From Thermosediminibacterales bacterium (GTDB lineage Bacteria > Bacillota > Thermosediminibacteria > Koleobacterales > JARRCM01): a stretch of 64,000 nt of DNA. Under the pieces are notes generated by a model. The model saw only the letters and a program-made list of their open reading frames with translations. It was not told the DNA's origin and did not search any database. Where the stretch lies: NCBI GenBank assembly GCA_029982205.1, contig JARRCM010000005.1, positions 23,387 through 87,386 on the forward strand, written 5' to 3'. Shown in pieces: positions 1-7,604 of the stretch. The position numbers and the translations under genes are program-made. Each line of letters starts with the position of its first letter. Position 1 is the first letter of the stretch.

Positions 1-835
1 CTTTCCTACGGCCGCGTGCAGCTTCGACTTCAAACCTTGTAAACACCGACATGTCCGGTTCTGCGCCCGGTACTTCTACAAAAGTCGTAAAAGGAACGGT
101 TGCTTCCATAAAATGCACCGGTTGTTGAGGCTCTCCTTCTGGTGCTACTCCAACATATAAAACATTTACTCTGAATGTTCCATCAACGATCACTTTGTCT
201 TCTATTACCTTGACTTCTTTTTCTTCAACAGCAAAATCCACTTTAATTATTTCTTCAATATCCGGCTTTCCTTCTGGTACCGTTATGTCATCTTTAACAA
301 TTGTCTGGTTATAGTCTTCTCCGATAACATCCTCTAATTTTAAAGTCTCTTTTAAAACCTGTAAGTCTTCAGGCCCGGTGGCATCTGTAACTATCTCCAC
401 TTGAACAGATTCAGTAACTTTTGCAGAAAGCTGTAAGACAATCCTTACATCAGCAATTCTGGGTGAATCTACATCAAACTGTACATATTCAATTTCAGCA
501 TTCACTCTTACATCCATATCTGGTTTTGCCCCAGGCACCTTAATAAAATTACTAAAACTAATACTCCCCTCCATAACATGTACAGGTTGGTCTCCTTCAG
601 CAACATCTGCTACATACATAACCTTAACATCTATGCTGCCTTCTATTATCACTTTGTCTTCTATCACTTCTGTTTCTATATCTGCGGTGTTAAGTTTTGC
701 ATCCACAGAAAGAACTTTTAGAATATCAGGCTTGCCGTTGGGAACAGTTACCGTGCCATCAACCATAACCTGGGTTTTAGCTTCAGCCACCACCTGGGTT
801 ACTTTAAACAGGTCTTTTACCACCTGAACTCCCAT
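1..835 (-). CDS. SPOCS (DUF3794) domain protein, 3' end outside window
   Basis: The reading frame opens at an ATG at 835 behind a strong AAAGGAGG site and stays open to the window edge, giving about 278 residues without a stop. It shows two tandem repeats of the DUF3794/SPOCS pattern: 'VPNGKPDILKVLSVDAK' and 'VPEGKPDIEEIIKVDFA', each followed by a beta-rich half with 'VHVMEGSISF' or 'VHFMEATVPF'. SPOCS proteins are associated with the spore coat or envelope, often with a C-terminal LysM domain, which would lie outside the window. No signal peptide is visible. The ORF track missed it because the stop is off-window. Family confident; exact role unknown. Confidence 0.85.
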   Translation of the reverse strand, partial: MGVQVVKDLFKVTQVVAEAKTQVMVDGTVTVPNGKPDILKVLSVDAKLNTADIETEVIEDKVIIEGSIDVKVMYVADVAEGDQPVHVMEGSISFSNFIKVPGAKPDMDVRVNAEIEYVQFDVDSPRIADVRIVLQLSAKVTESVQVEIVTDATGPEDLQVLKETLKLEDVIGEDYNQTIVKDDITVPEGKPDIEEIIKVDFAVEEKEVKVIEDKVIVDGTFRVNVLYVGVAPEGEPQQPVHFMEATVPFTTFVEVPGAEPDMSVFTRFEVEAARGRRK

Positions 836-940
836 TATAATCTTTACCTCCTTTCACTATTGCATAATACTCCTTACTTATATAATAATATATGCTTAGT
901 TATCCAAATATGCCACATTTTGAATCCCAGGTGTTTATAA

Positions 941-967
941 AATAAAAAACGAGGCACAAACTGCCTC
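941..967 (-). terminator. Rho-independent terminator of the CAP-domain gene
   Basis: On the minus strand GAGGCAGTTTGTGCCTC forms a 6-bp stem and is followed directly by GTTTTTTATTTT. It lies about 20 bases past the stop of the CAP-domain gene. Confidence 0.8.
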
Positions 968-988
968 ATCTTTTACAATTATGATTTT

Positions 989-1771
989 CTATTTTCCGAT
1001 AAAGGTCTGTGTGAACATTTTTCCATACGGGCCTCCAACTGCGATTCCTATGCCAATATGTGTAAAGTTCGGGTTCAGTATATTACTTCGATGGCCGGGA
1101 CTGTTCATTAATGCTTTATGTGCCCTCTCTACATCAGGTGCACCGGCAAGGTTTTCACCCGCATAACGATATGACACTCCAAAAGAGTTTAGCATATCAA
1201 AAGGTGAACCATATGTTGGTGAATTATGAGCAAAATAATTGTTTTCAATCATATCTTTACTCTTTAATCTAGCAATTTTAGTAAGTTCTAAATCAGGTTT
1301 TAACGGAGGCACACCAGCTTTTATTCTTTCTGCGTTAACCAGTTCAAGCATTTTCTGCTCGTCTTCAGTAAGCCCTTGAACTTTAAGTTTATCAGGTGTC
1401 TGTTTGGCTTCCTCCTGCTCAGGATCTGAGATTTGATCCGCTGGGGGCAGAGAAATCTTAGGAATAACAAATTTTGAAGGCAAATTAATAGGTATCTTAA
1501 AATAGAATGTTTTATTATAGTATCGTTTTCCGTCTTCTTGTATTATGTAGTTTGCTTTATAATCTATCGGTTTTATGTAATTTTCATCAAAATCAAAAAC
1601 AGAGTCTCCAGATTTTTTTTCTATTATATGCCAGTTTCCATCTATGCCTTTAATTAATCTGAGAGTGATTTGAGTGCTGTATGTAGCTGCATCTGCAGTA
1701 TTAACTGGAACCAAAATCGTTAACAAGAACACAAAAAACAGTAACCCTACAAGTTTAATGCTCCTTTTCAA
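989..1771 (-). CDS. secreted CAP-domain (SCP/PR-1, YkwD-like) protein
   Basis: 260 residues from a TTG start behind AAAGGGGG. Residues 1-28 form a Sec signal peptide (KRS, then a hydrophobic core ending near ADA). The middle (about 30-130) is an unrecognised linker region. The C-terminal ~120 residues are a CAP domain: 'MLELVNAERIKAGVPPL', 'DMIENNYFAHNSPTYGSPFDML', 'AGENLAG', 'LMNSPGHRSNILNPNFTHIGIG'. In this family the His of FAHNSP and the His of GHRSNIL form the characteristic cavity. In sporeformers related proteins (YkwD, SafA-associated) are envelope or spore proteins, but the substrate is unknown. It has its own terminator and is monocistronic. Confidence 0.85.
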   Translation of the reverse strand: MKRSIKLVGLLFFVFLLTILVPVNTADAATYSTQITLRLIKGIDGNWHIIEKKSGDSVFDFDENYIKPIDYKANYIIQEDGKRYYNKTFYFKIPINLPSKFVIPKISLPPADQISDPEQEEAKQTPDKLKVQGLTEDEQKMLELVNAERIKAGVPPLKPDLELTKIARLKSKDMIENNYFAHNSPTYGSPFDMLNSFGVSYRYAGENLAGAPDVERAHKALMNSPGHRSNILNPNFTHIGIGIAVGGPYGKMFTQTFIGK

Positions 1772-1834
1772 AAAAAATCCCCCTTTGTATAGTTTTTGCT
1801 AAATACCCTTTATTCACCGATACACCCTTGTTTT

Positions 1835-1864
1835 AGTTTAGCATTAAAACTTTAATATTATCAA
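1835..1864 (-). promoter_or_regulatory. weak candidate promoter for the CAP-domain gene
   Basis: The ~300 bases between this gene and the ferredoxin gene hold no convincing CDS. On the minus strand TTGATA, an 18-base spacer and TAAACT could be a sigma-A promoter about 65 bases before the TTG start. Apart from this and the terminator at 2029-2062, I see nothing in the stretch. Confidence 0.35.
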
Positions 1865-2028
1865 GCTCCGCAGATTCCTCAAAATCTGTAAAATCGACTA
1901 TCACATCCTATTTTATGTTAACATGTGCACTCGCCTCAAACCAGCTGCTGTTTAGGCGTTTTAAAGGTATCATGGCAAAAAATTCATTAGCAGATACAAA
2001 CATTTTATGTAAACCGATCCAGTGTTCT

Positions 2029-2062
2029 ATAAAAAAACACTCACGGCTTGTAGACATGAGTG
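2029..2062 (-). terminator. terminator of the first redox operon
   Basis: On the minus strand CACTCA and TGAGTG enclose a 13-base loop and are followed by TTTTTTT. It lies 14 bases past the stop of the double [4Fe-4S] ferredoxin gene, the last gene of the operon. Confidence 0.75.
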
Positions 2063-2075
2063 CTTTATGTATGGT

Positions 2076-2585
2076 TTATATTCTTTTCATTGAAACTATT
2101 TCCTCAAAATGTTTCTTAGGAAATGAAACTGAAATTACCGGAGTTTTGTTGTTTTTTTCAGAAAGGTTTATTTTTAAGACCTTTCCTTCACAAACTTCAG
2201 CTCCTCTCCTGTTAACCATTGTCACCTTATCCCCGATAGAAGGCAGAGGATAGTATTCATACGGGAATACAATCAGCGCTTCGGTATCAGAATAAGTATA
2301 ATCCTTCACATATATTGCAAGGCCCGGACATGCAGCAATACACAAGCCACAGCCAATACATTTTTCCACATCTAAGGTGGGAAGGTTTGTAATAGGATGA
2401 CCAACCACAATTGCTCCTTTGGGGCATGCGGTTTCACATGGATTACACGGAATCGCTTCAATGCACTCTATTATTGCTATGGGCCCTTTTTTCATATGAT
2501 GCTCATCCGGAAAACCCGGAGAACCTTTAAGTTCTTCAAGAGAGGGTGAACCTATGGTTTTTAGACAATTTGTTGTTGATGACAT
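2076..2585 (-). CDS. double [4Fe-4S] ferredoxin subunit of amine/amino-acid dehydrogenase complex (copy 1)
   Basis: 169 residues. Two cysteine clusters are visible: 'CNPCETACPKGA', with an extra upstream Cys in 'ECIEAIPC', and 'CIGCGLCIAACPG'. Together they can carry two [4Fe-4S] clusters. The C-terminal ~70 residues are a separate beta-rich domain ('YPLPSIGDKVTMVNRRGAEV'). It overlaps the FAD/NAD oxidoreductase gene by 25 bases, implying translational coupling. The close paralogue at 32482-32997 has the same architecture. It probably passes electrons between the flavin subunits and a ferredoxin or quinone, as in the archaeal multi-subunit proline dehydrogenases; this role is inferred. Confidence 0.8.
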   Translation of the reverse strand: MSSTTNCLKTIGSPSLEELKGSPGFPDEHHMKKGPIAIIECIEAIPCNPCETACPKGAIVVGHPITNLPTLDVEKCIGCGLCIAACPGLAIYVKDYTYSDTEALIVFPYEYYPLPSIGDKVTMVNRRGAEVCEGKVLKINLSEKNNKTPVISVSFPKKHFEEIVSMKRI

Positions 2586-3679
2586 CTTATTTCCCTCCTG
2601 CTTGTTATCAATTCCTGCTTTTTGATTCTCCTCATTTTCCCAAATGGACCCTGCCTTAACGCATCTAAGCGTTCCCTTACTTCATTACACAACTTTTCCT
2701 TTTGCTTGCTGGAATAAAACCCTAAAGAAGCTGCAGCATTAATCCCTGCTAATCGGCCTTCTTCCATTGCACTACTGGCTTCTTCAATTCCAGTTATGTC
2801 ACCTGCAACATATATGCCTTGTATGGTTGTCTCCATGTTTTCATCATGAAGGGGCACAAATCCCCCAAGTTCAGGAATGTATTTAAACTTGCAGCCTGCG
2901 ATCCATGCGAGTTCAGCAAGCGGTGTTAACCCTGTAGCTATACAGATCGTATCAACCTCAAACACCTTTTCAGTTCCCGGAATAAATTCCCATTTATCGT
3001 TTAACCTACCAATAACCGCACCTTCAACCTTGTTTTCTCCCAACGCCCTCAAAATAGTATGTGATGTATAAAAAGGCACGCCAGCCCTGCAAACTTTTGC
3101 TGTGTGGACTCCATATCCACCAAGTCTTGGTGAAGCCTCTACGATTGCAGTTACTTCACAGCCTGCCTGCAGTAACTGGTAAGACACTATAACACCCACA
3201 TTGCCCGAACCAATCATCAAAACCTTTTTCCCTGGAGCAACTCGATGGATGTTTATAAAGGTCTGGGCGGCTCCAGCTCCCATAACTCCAGGAAGTGTCC
3301 ACCCCGGAAAATGTATTGAATTTTCCATGGCGCCTGTTGCCAGAACAATTCGCTCTGACAATAACTGGACAGATTCGGTTTTATTTTTGACTGCCCACAG
3401 CAATTTGTTTTGTTCAATTCCACAGACCTCGGTATTAAGCCAAACCTCAATTCCCAGTTCCTGAGCTTCCTTTAAAAGCTGTTTCCCTATATCGATACCT
3501 CTAACTCCTGCCTTGTGCTCCTTTGACCCAAAAAACTTATGTATCTGTTTAAAAAGCTGTCCCCCGGGCCTTGAGTTTTCATCGATTAAAACCACCTGTG
3601 CCCCTGCTTTTGCAGCTTCAATAGCAGCTGATAATCCGGCCGGCCCTCCGCCGATAACAGCTATAGATGTCTTATACAC
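2561..3679 (-). CDS. FAD/NAD(P)-binding oxidoreductase subunit (HcnB/SoxA-N-like, copy 1)
   Basis: About 372 residues from a GTG at 3679, which has AGAGGTG six bases upstream; the longer ORF (to 3736) would overlap the previous gene by 65 bases. The N-terminal Rossmann motif is 'VIGGGPAGLSAA' followed by 'DENSRPGGQLFKQIHKFFG'. A second dinucleotide motif is 'MIGSGNVGVIVSYQLLQAG', and a C-terminal flavin motif is 'GIYVAGDITGIEEASSAMEEG'. This matches the NAD/FAD subunit of HcnABC, proline dehydrogenase PDH1 and heterotetrameric sarcosine oxidase families. The BFD domain that often follows in such proteins is encoded separately here. Its position between the two iron-sulfur subunits supports one complex. 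Confidence 0.85.
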   Translation of the reverse strand: MYKTSIAVIGGGPAGLSAAIEAAKAGAQVVLIDENSRPGGQLFKQIHKFFGSKEHKAGVRGIDIGKQLLKEAQELGIEVWLNTEVCGIEQNKLLWAVKNKTESVQLLSERIVLATGAMENSIHFPGWTLPGVMGAGAAQTFINIHRVAPGKKVLMIGSGNVGVIVSYQLLQAGCEVTAIVEASPRLGGYGVHTAKVCRAGVPFYTSHTILRALGENKVEGAVIGRLNDKWEFIPGTEKVFEVDTICIATGLTPLAELAWIAGCKFKYIPELGGFVPLHDENMETTIQGIYVAGDITGIEEASSAMEEGRLAGINAAASLGFYSSKQKEKLCNEVRERLDALRQGPFGKMRRIKKQELITSRREIRCHQQQIV

Positions 3680-4001
3680 CGTTTTCACCTCTTTTCCATT
3701 CACCAACTCCTTTTTGAGTTTCGATAACCATACCATCTTCTACAGGGGTTATGCATGTCCTTACATTCGGAACTCCGTTAACTGTCATAATACAGTCGGT
3801 ACACCTTCCTATCCCGCAAAATATCCCGCGGGGTGAATGGTGCTTTTTGGTATATCTGAATTGTTTTCGGCCGTTCGCCAATAACGCTGCTGCAATCATT
3901 TCCCCTTCATAAGCTTCCATTTCTTCCCCGTCAACAATGATTTTAACTTTTTTTGCTTCTTTTAAGTCCTCTAATATTATATGATGTTTAATCCTGTTCA
4001 T
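3672..4001 (-). CDS. small [2Fe-2S] ferredoxin-like subunit (HcnA type, copy 1)
   Basis: 109 residues. A Fer2_4-type fold is indicated by 'VKIIVDGEEMEAYEGE' and the cluster motif 'CGIGRCTDCIMTV' (C-x4-C-x2-C) with a fourth Cys 12 residues on ('NVRTC'). This is the HcnA subunit or the N-terminus of sarcosine oxidase alpha. It ends inside the start of the FAD/NAD subunit (8-base overlap) and begins 17 bases after the dapA stop. The paralogue at 34078-34395 is collinear. Electron carrier inferred. Confidence 0.85.
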   Translation of the reverse strand: MNRIKHHIILEDLKEAKKVKIIVDGEEMEAYEGEMIAAALLANGRKQFRYTKKHHSPRGIFCGIGRCTDCIMTVNGVPNVRTCITPVEDGMVIETQKGVGEWKRGENGV

Positions 4002-4018
4002 AAACTAAATCAATCCTT

Positions 4019-4900
4019 TCAGGGTTCTATGACACCTAGGTCAATCAAATTCTGTTTTAAAACCTTCTTTACTTCTTCATCTGCCTCCGAAAGGGGCAGC
4101 CTCAAGCCTCCAACATCAAAACCTTTTATCTTCAAAGCAGCTTTTACCGGGATTGGGTTTGCAGTAATAAACAGGTTTTTAAAAACATCTAAAAGCCTCA
4201 AATGAATTTTTGACGCCTTATTTACATCACCTGATATATATGCTTCAATCATCTCACTCATATCTCTTCCAACAACATGGGAAGCAACACTTACAATACC
4301 ATAACATCCTATAGATAACATGGGAAGAGTAAGTGAATCATCACCGCTGTAAACTATAAATTCTTCAGAGGTTTCTCTTAATATTTTGCCTGCTTGGTCA
4401 AGATTGCCGCTGGCTTCTTTTAGGGCTACAATGTTCTTGATTTTAGAAAGCTTTATTACTGTTTCTGCAGTCATATTTATGCCTGTCCTTCCAGGTACAT
4501 TATAAAGCATCAATGGAAGTGAAACATTTTCTGCTACAGCTTTAAAATGTTTATATAAACAATCTTGATTCGGTTTATTATAATAAGGGACAACTGCCAT
4601 AAGCCCGTCAACCTTGCATTTTTCCGCCTCAACAGCCAGCTGGATGGTATTTCGGGTGGAATTAGTGCCGATTCCTGCAATAATAGGGACATTTATTTTC
4701 TCTTTTAAAACCTTAAAAAGCTCAATCTTTTCTTGATTTGTAAGGGTTGGCGCTTCCCCTGTTGTTCCTGCAACTACTAATGCAGTAGTTCCTTCATCTA
4801 TTAAATATCGGGCAAGGTCAACCGCTTTATCAAAATCCACTTCTAATTTATCATTAAAAGGAGTAACCATTGCTGTTAATAATCTACCCCATGTTTTCAT
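4019..4900 (-). CDS. dapA: 4-hydroxy-tetrahydrodipicolinate synthase (DapA family)
   Basis: 293 residues, the usual length. Class I aldolase TIM barrel with the DapA landmarks: 'GTTGEAPTL' (pyruvate-binding Thr pair), 'LYNVPGRTG' (catalytic Tyr and the Arg that binds the semialdehyde carboxylate), 'VALKEASG' (Schiff-base Lys) and 'YSGDD'. The family reaction condenses pyruvate with aspartate semialdehyde in lysine/diaminopimelate synthesis. Oddly, it sits inside a redox operon, overlapping the BFD gene by 17 bases, with no other lysine genes nearby. Hydroxyproline operons carry a DapA-fold deaminase in this position, but that subfamily usually lacks the NVPGRTG arginine, so true DapA activity is more likely. 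Confidence 0.8.
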   Translation of the reverse strand: MKTWGRLLTAMVTPFNDKLEVDFDKAVDLARYLIDEGTTALVVAGTTGEAPTLTNQEKIELFKVLKEKINVPIIAGIGTNSTRNTIQLAVEAEKCKVDGLMAVVPYYNKPNQDCLYKHFKAVAENVSLPLMLYNVPGRTGINMTAETVIKLSKIKNIVALKEASGNLDQAGKILRETSEEFIVYSGDDSLTLPMLSIGCYGIVSVASHVVGRDMSEMIEAYISGDVNKASKIHLRLLDVFKNLFITANPIPVKAALKIKGFDVGGLRLPLSEADEEVKKVLKQNLIDLGVIEP

Positions 4901-5183
4901 TTGAAGTCCCCCTTATTTTTTTCTCTTCAAACAACCCAATTCGTACCGGGCGAACCGGCTTTCGATAAGTGGAAGGCATTAATTCTTCAAGCTTCCGGCC
5001 AGTTTTCCTGCTCAGGATTCGAGCTACGTTCTTTCTGCACGTTCTGCCCTGACACAATCCCATACCTGCTCTGGTCCATCTTTTAACTTCATTTAAAGTC
5101 GTTGCGCCATTGTCAATGGCTTCTTCAATTTCTTCTACGGTAACCTCTTCACACCTGCATACAAAATTTTTTGTTTCATCCAT
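4884..5183 (-). CDS. BFD-type [2Fe-2S] protein, subunit of redox complex (copy 1)
   Basis: About 99 residues from the ATG at 5183, preceded by GAGGG eight bases upstream; the ORF track extends it to 5225. It carries the bacterioferritin-associated-ferredoxin-like motif 'VCRCEEVTVEEI' and 'GLCQGRTCRKNV', giving four Cys for a [2Fe-2S] cluster. In sarcosine oxidase alpha and many HcnB proteins this domain is fused to the C-terminus of the NAD/FAD subunit; here it is free-standing. It lies between the regulator and dapA. The paralogue is at 32207-32485. Confidence 0.8.
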   Translation of the reverse strand: MDETKNFVCRCEEVTVEEIEEAIDNGATTLNEVKRWTRAGMGLCQGRTCRKNVARILSRKTGRKLEELMPSTYRKPVRPVRIGLFEEKKIRGTSNENMG

Positions 5184-5214
5184 TTGATAATCCCTCATTT
5201 CTAAATAAATAGAA

Positions 5215-5943
5215 TTACTTTTCATTAAAGGTTTTCCAATATGTTCTCACATCTTTGATCAGATTTTCAATATGTTCAATCATGCTTTTTTCACTCTCAT
5301 CAGGGTCTCCTTTTTTTAATGCTTCCAGTATTTTTCTGTGCGAAACCATGTAGGGCGCTCCTACCTTTTCCCTCAGGTACTCAAAAATCTCTGACTGCTG
5401 ACCTGATAAAGAAATGATGTGATATAGCGTTTCTAAAACCTTGTTACGAGATGCCCTTGCAATAGCTTTGTGGAAATCCAGGTCGTTTTGAGAAATGCTT
5501 TTATGCATCCTGTAATTGTTTTCCTGTGTTTCCAAAATTCTTTCCAGCTCAGCAATTTCCTCCTGTGTAATGTTTTCTGCTGCCAGACGGGCTGTAGTGC
5601 GTTCAATAGACTTTCGGGCCTCAAGGATCACCAAAAAATCCTCTAAAACCTTTGTATTTATATATTTTTCTAGTTTCTTTTTATGAAATTCAATTTTGTT
5701 AATAACATTCGTTGTTTTGATAGCTTCTTCACCTTTTTTTGTAATAACCCTTCCCCTAAATTTTTCTTTTTCTAGATAGCCCATTTTTTCAAGTTTATTA
5801 AGAATTCGTCCTACGGTAGCAGAACTAACAGAATAACCTTTCTCTGATAATTTATCTGCTATCACCCAGGAGCCTACTGGTTCATTGCTGTCTCGAATTA
5901 TTTCTAATACTAAAAGTTCTTTTTCATCAATGTTTTTTCCCAC
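5215..5943 (-). CDS. FCD-domain transcriptional regulator with winged-helix N-terminus
   Basis: 242 residues. Residues 1-75 form a winged helix-turn-helix ('GSWVIADKLSEKGYSVSSATVGRILNKLEKMGYL') closer to the RNase R/NrpR-type HTH than to classical GntR. Residues 95-235 are an FCD all-helical ligand domain with the metal/ligand residues 'DLDFHKAIARASRN' and later 'HRKILEAL' and 'MIEHIEN'. FCD regulators typically sense small organic or amino acids. Its place within the operon makes it the probable local regulator of the symporter and dehydrogenase genes (inference). Confidence 0.8.
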   Translation of the reverse strand: MGKNIDEKELLVLEIIRDSNEPVGSWVIADKLSEKGYSVSSATVGRILNKLEKMGYLEKEKFRGRVITKKGEEAIKTTNVINKIEFHKKKLEKYINTKVLEDFLVILEARKSIERTTARLAAENITQEEIAELERILETQENNYRMHKSISQNDLDFHKAIARASRNKVLETLYHIISLSGQQSEIFEYLREKVGAPYMVSHRKILEALKKGDPDESEKSMIEHIENLIKDVRTYWKTFNEK

Positions 5944-5969
5944 ATTCTCACTCCCTGTAAAGAATTATT

Positions 5970-5993
5970 AGAAGGGGAATTGATTCCCCTTCT
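5970..5993 (-). promoter_or_regulatory. perfect 24-bp palindrome between symporter and regulator
   Basis: AGAAGGGGAAT-TG-ATTCCCCTTCT is a perfect inverted repeat with 11-bp arms in the 75-base gap between the symporter stop and the FCD regulator start. On the minus strand AATAATTCTTT follows, a poor U-tract, so it may be an intra-operon attenuator, an mRNA processing stem or an operator. Confidence 0.5.
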
Positions 5994-6018
5994 AAATATG
6001 ATTGGTATTCCAAACCCT

Positions 6019-7467
6019 CTATGCCTCCGTAGAAACACTTGGATCAGCTGTTTTCCCCCGTGTCAAACTCGAAACTACGACAATCAAAATCGTTGACACA
6101 ACAAGAGCGATAATAACCCTATTGGGGCCTAATGCAGAAATTTGTGTTAACACAGAACCTGCAATCAAGCCGATTCTAGCTCCCCAAGGAGTGATTTTGC
6201 TGTTTTTCTTGCCCATTTCAAAAGGTTCATTTGGCCTTTCTTTCCACAAAAGCCCAACTATCAAGAGAGGTACAAGGCCACCACCTGCCATCGCATACGC
6301 CTTCGAAAACAGGCCTATAATTGTCTTGGCATAAATAGCAGCCAGTGCTGCAAAAATTCCTATAATAACCGTAAAAGTAGTAGCATATTTAACCAGCTCT
6401 TTGTCAGTTGCATCAGGCTTGAAAGGCTTGATCAAATCGTTTACTATCAATATGGCGGCAGAATTGAGGTTGGAATCGGCTGATGACATCCCGGCAGCTA
6501 ATATCAACACAAAAATCATTGCTGAAATTCCTACGGGAACATAATTGAGCATAAACCAAGGCATAGCATCATCTGGTTTGAGACCCTGGTTCAGGGTTAA
6601 TATGACCATTCCTACAAGTGCCGTCAACATAACCATAATAATAGCGATTATACCGCTGAAAAGTAGGCCGTTTCTGGCTGTTTTCCCATCTTTTGCTGAA
6701 AAACACCTCTGCCAGTATATCTGGGCTGCTAATATTCCGATACACCCTGTAACAAGCTTGGTTACAAGTGTCATTGGCGGAACATTTGAAAAACTCCACA
6801 GCTCCGCTTTCCCAACCGCAGCCATTCTTGCTCCTAATTCAGCAATACTCCAGTGGACAGGAGAAAACGCATAGATATAAAAAGCGGTTCCGAAAATGAG
6901 TACTAAAATCCCTTGAATCAGGTCAGTCCACACAACCGAGTAAATACCCCCGAGAGTAGTATACAGTATAAATACAGCCGAAAAGAACAGTATTATTGGA
7001 ATTGGATTTGCACCAGTTACAATGTTAAATATCGTTCCAAAACCCTTGCCCTGGCCTCCTACCCAGGCAATCATTATCATAGATGCAAGCAGACCGCCTA
7101 ATGCTCTTGTAACTTTATCTCTAACCAATAAATCATCTATCATTTCTGTAAAGGTGTTATATGTAAATCTACCAGCCAAAGCAGCAAACACTAATGCGAA
7201 AACTATCTTTGACCCTTGCTCTCCTAATATGAATGCGATATGAGGCAGACCCAGCGAATAACCTTTACCTGCATGACCGACAAAATTCCCTACTCCCATA
7301 ATTGTAGCAAATTGAGTACAGAAAATAAGATAAATCGGGAATGTCCCGCCACCTATGGCGTAATGGCTAAAACTAGACGTGGCTTGGTTGCTAACCTTCC
7401 ATGAAACATAGAGAAATGCTCCACACATAACTAACGTAATCACCCATAACAAAACGCCTAAACTCAA
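6019..7467 (-). CDS. sodium:solute symporter (SSS family, PutP-like)
   Basis: 482 residues with about 13 hydrophobic segments. Family signatures: 'FATIMGVGNFVGHAGKGYSLG' in TM2, 'WVGGQGKG', 'YTTLGGIYSVVWTDLIQG' (the SSS signature) and 'LILAAGMSSADSNLNSAA'. SSS members import proline, pantothenate, carboxylates or sugars with Na+. Within this operon it most likely imports the substrate of the dehydrogenase complex, which fits an amino acid such as proline but does not prove it. It follows the DadA-like gene by 137 bases. Confidence 0.85.
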   Translation of the reverse strand: MSLGVLLWVITLVMCGAFLYVSWKVSNQATSSFSHYAIGGGTFPIYLIFCTQFATIMGVGNFVGHAGKGYSLGLPHIAFILGEQGSKIVFALVFAALAGRFTYNTFTEMIDDLLVRDKVTRALGGLLASMIMIAWVGGQGKGFGTIFNIVTGANPIPIILFFSAVFILYTTLGGIYSVVWTDLIQGILVLIFGTAFYIYAFSPVHWSIAELGARMAAVGKAELWSFSNVPPMTLVTKLVTGCIGILAAQIYWQRCFSAKDGKTARNGLLFSGIIAIIMVMLTALVGMVILTLNQGLKPDDAMPWFMLNYVPVGISAMIFVLILAAGMSSADSNLNSAAILIVNDLIKPFKPDATDKELVKYATTFTVIIGIFAALAAIYAKTIIGLFSKAYAMAGGGLVPLLIVGLLWKERPNEPFEMGKKNSKITPWGARIGLIAGSVLTQISALGPNRVIIALVVSTILIVVVSSLTRGKTADPSVSTEA

Positions 7468-7604
7468 GATTTTTCTCCTCCTTTAATTAGATTCAGGTCT
7501 TAAAACCGAAAAATTATTTGACTATTTTCCTATCACCTCCCAATTTGCCCCAGACCTCTTTAGTATGGCTTATAGTACAACTCTCAGTTAGTTCCTATAA
7601 AACC

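Noticed and set aside
1915-2253. 112-residue plus-strand ORF
   Set aside because: It overlaps the ferredoxin gene antisense and its terminator; composition is non-coding.
4019-4900. Annotation as hydroxyproline-pathway deaminase
   Set aside because: The NVPGRTG arginine and KEASG context match true DapA; no hydroxyproline epimerase or semialdehyde dehydrogenase is present.
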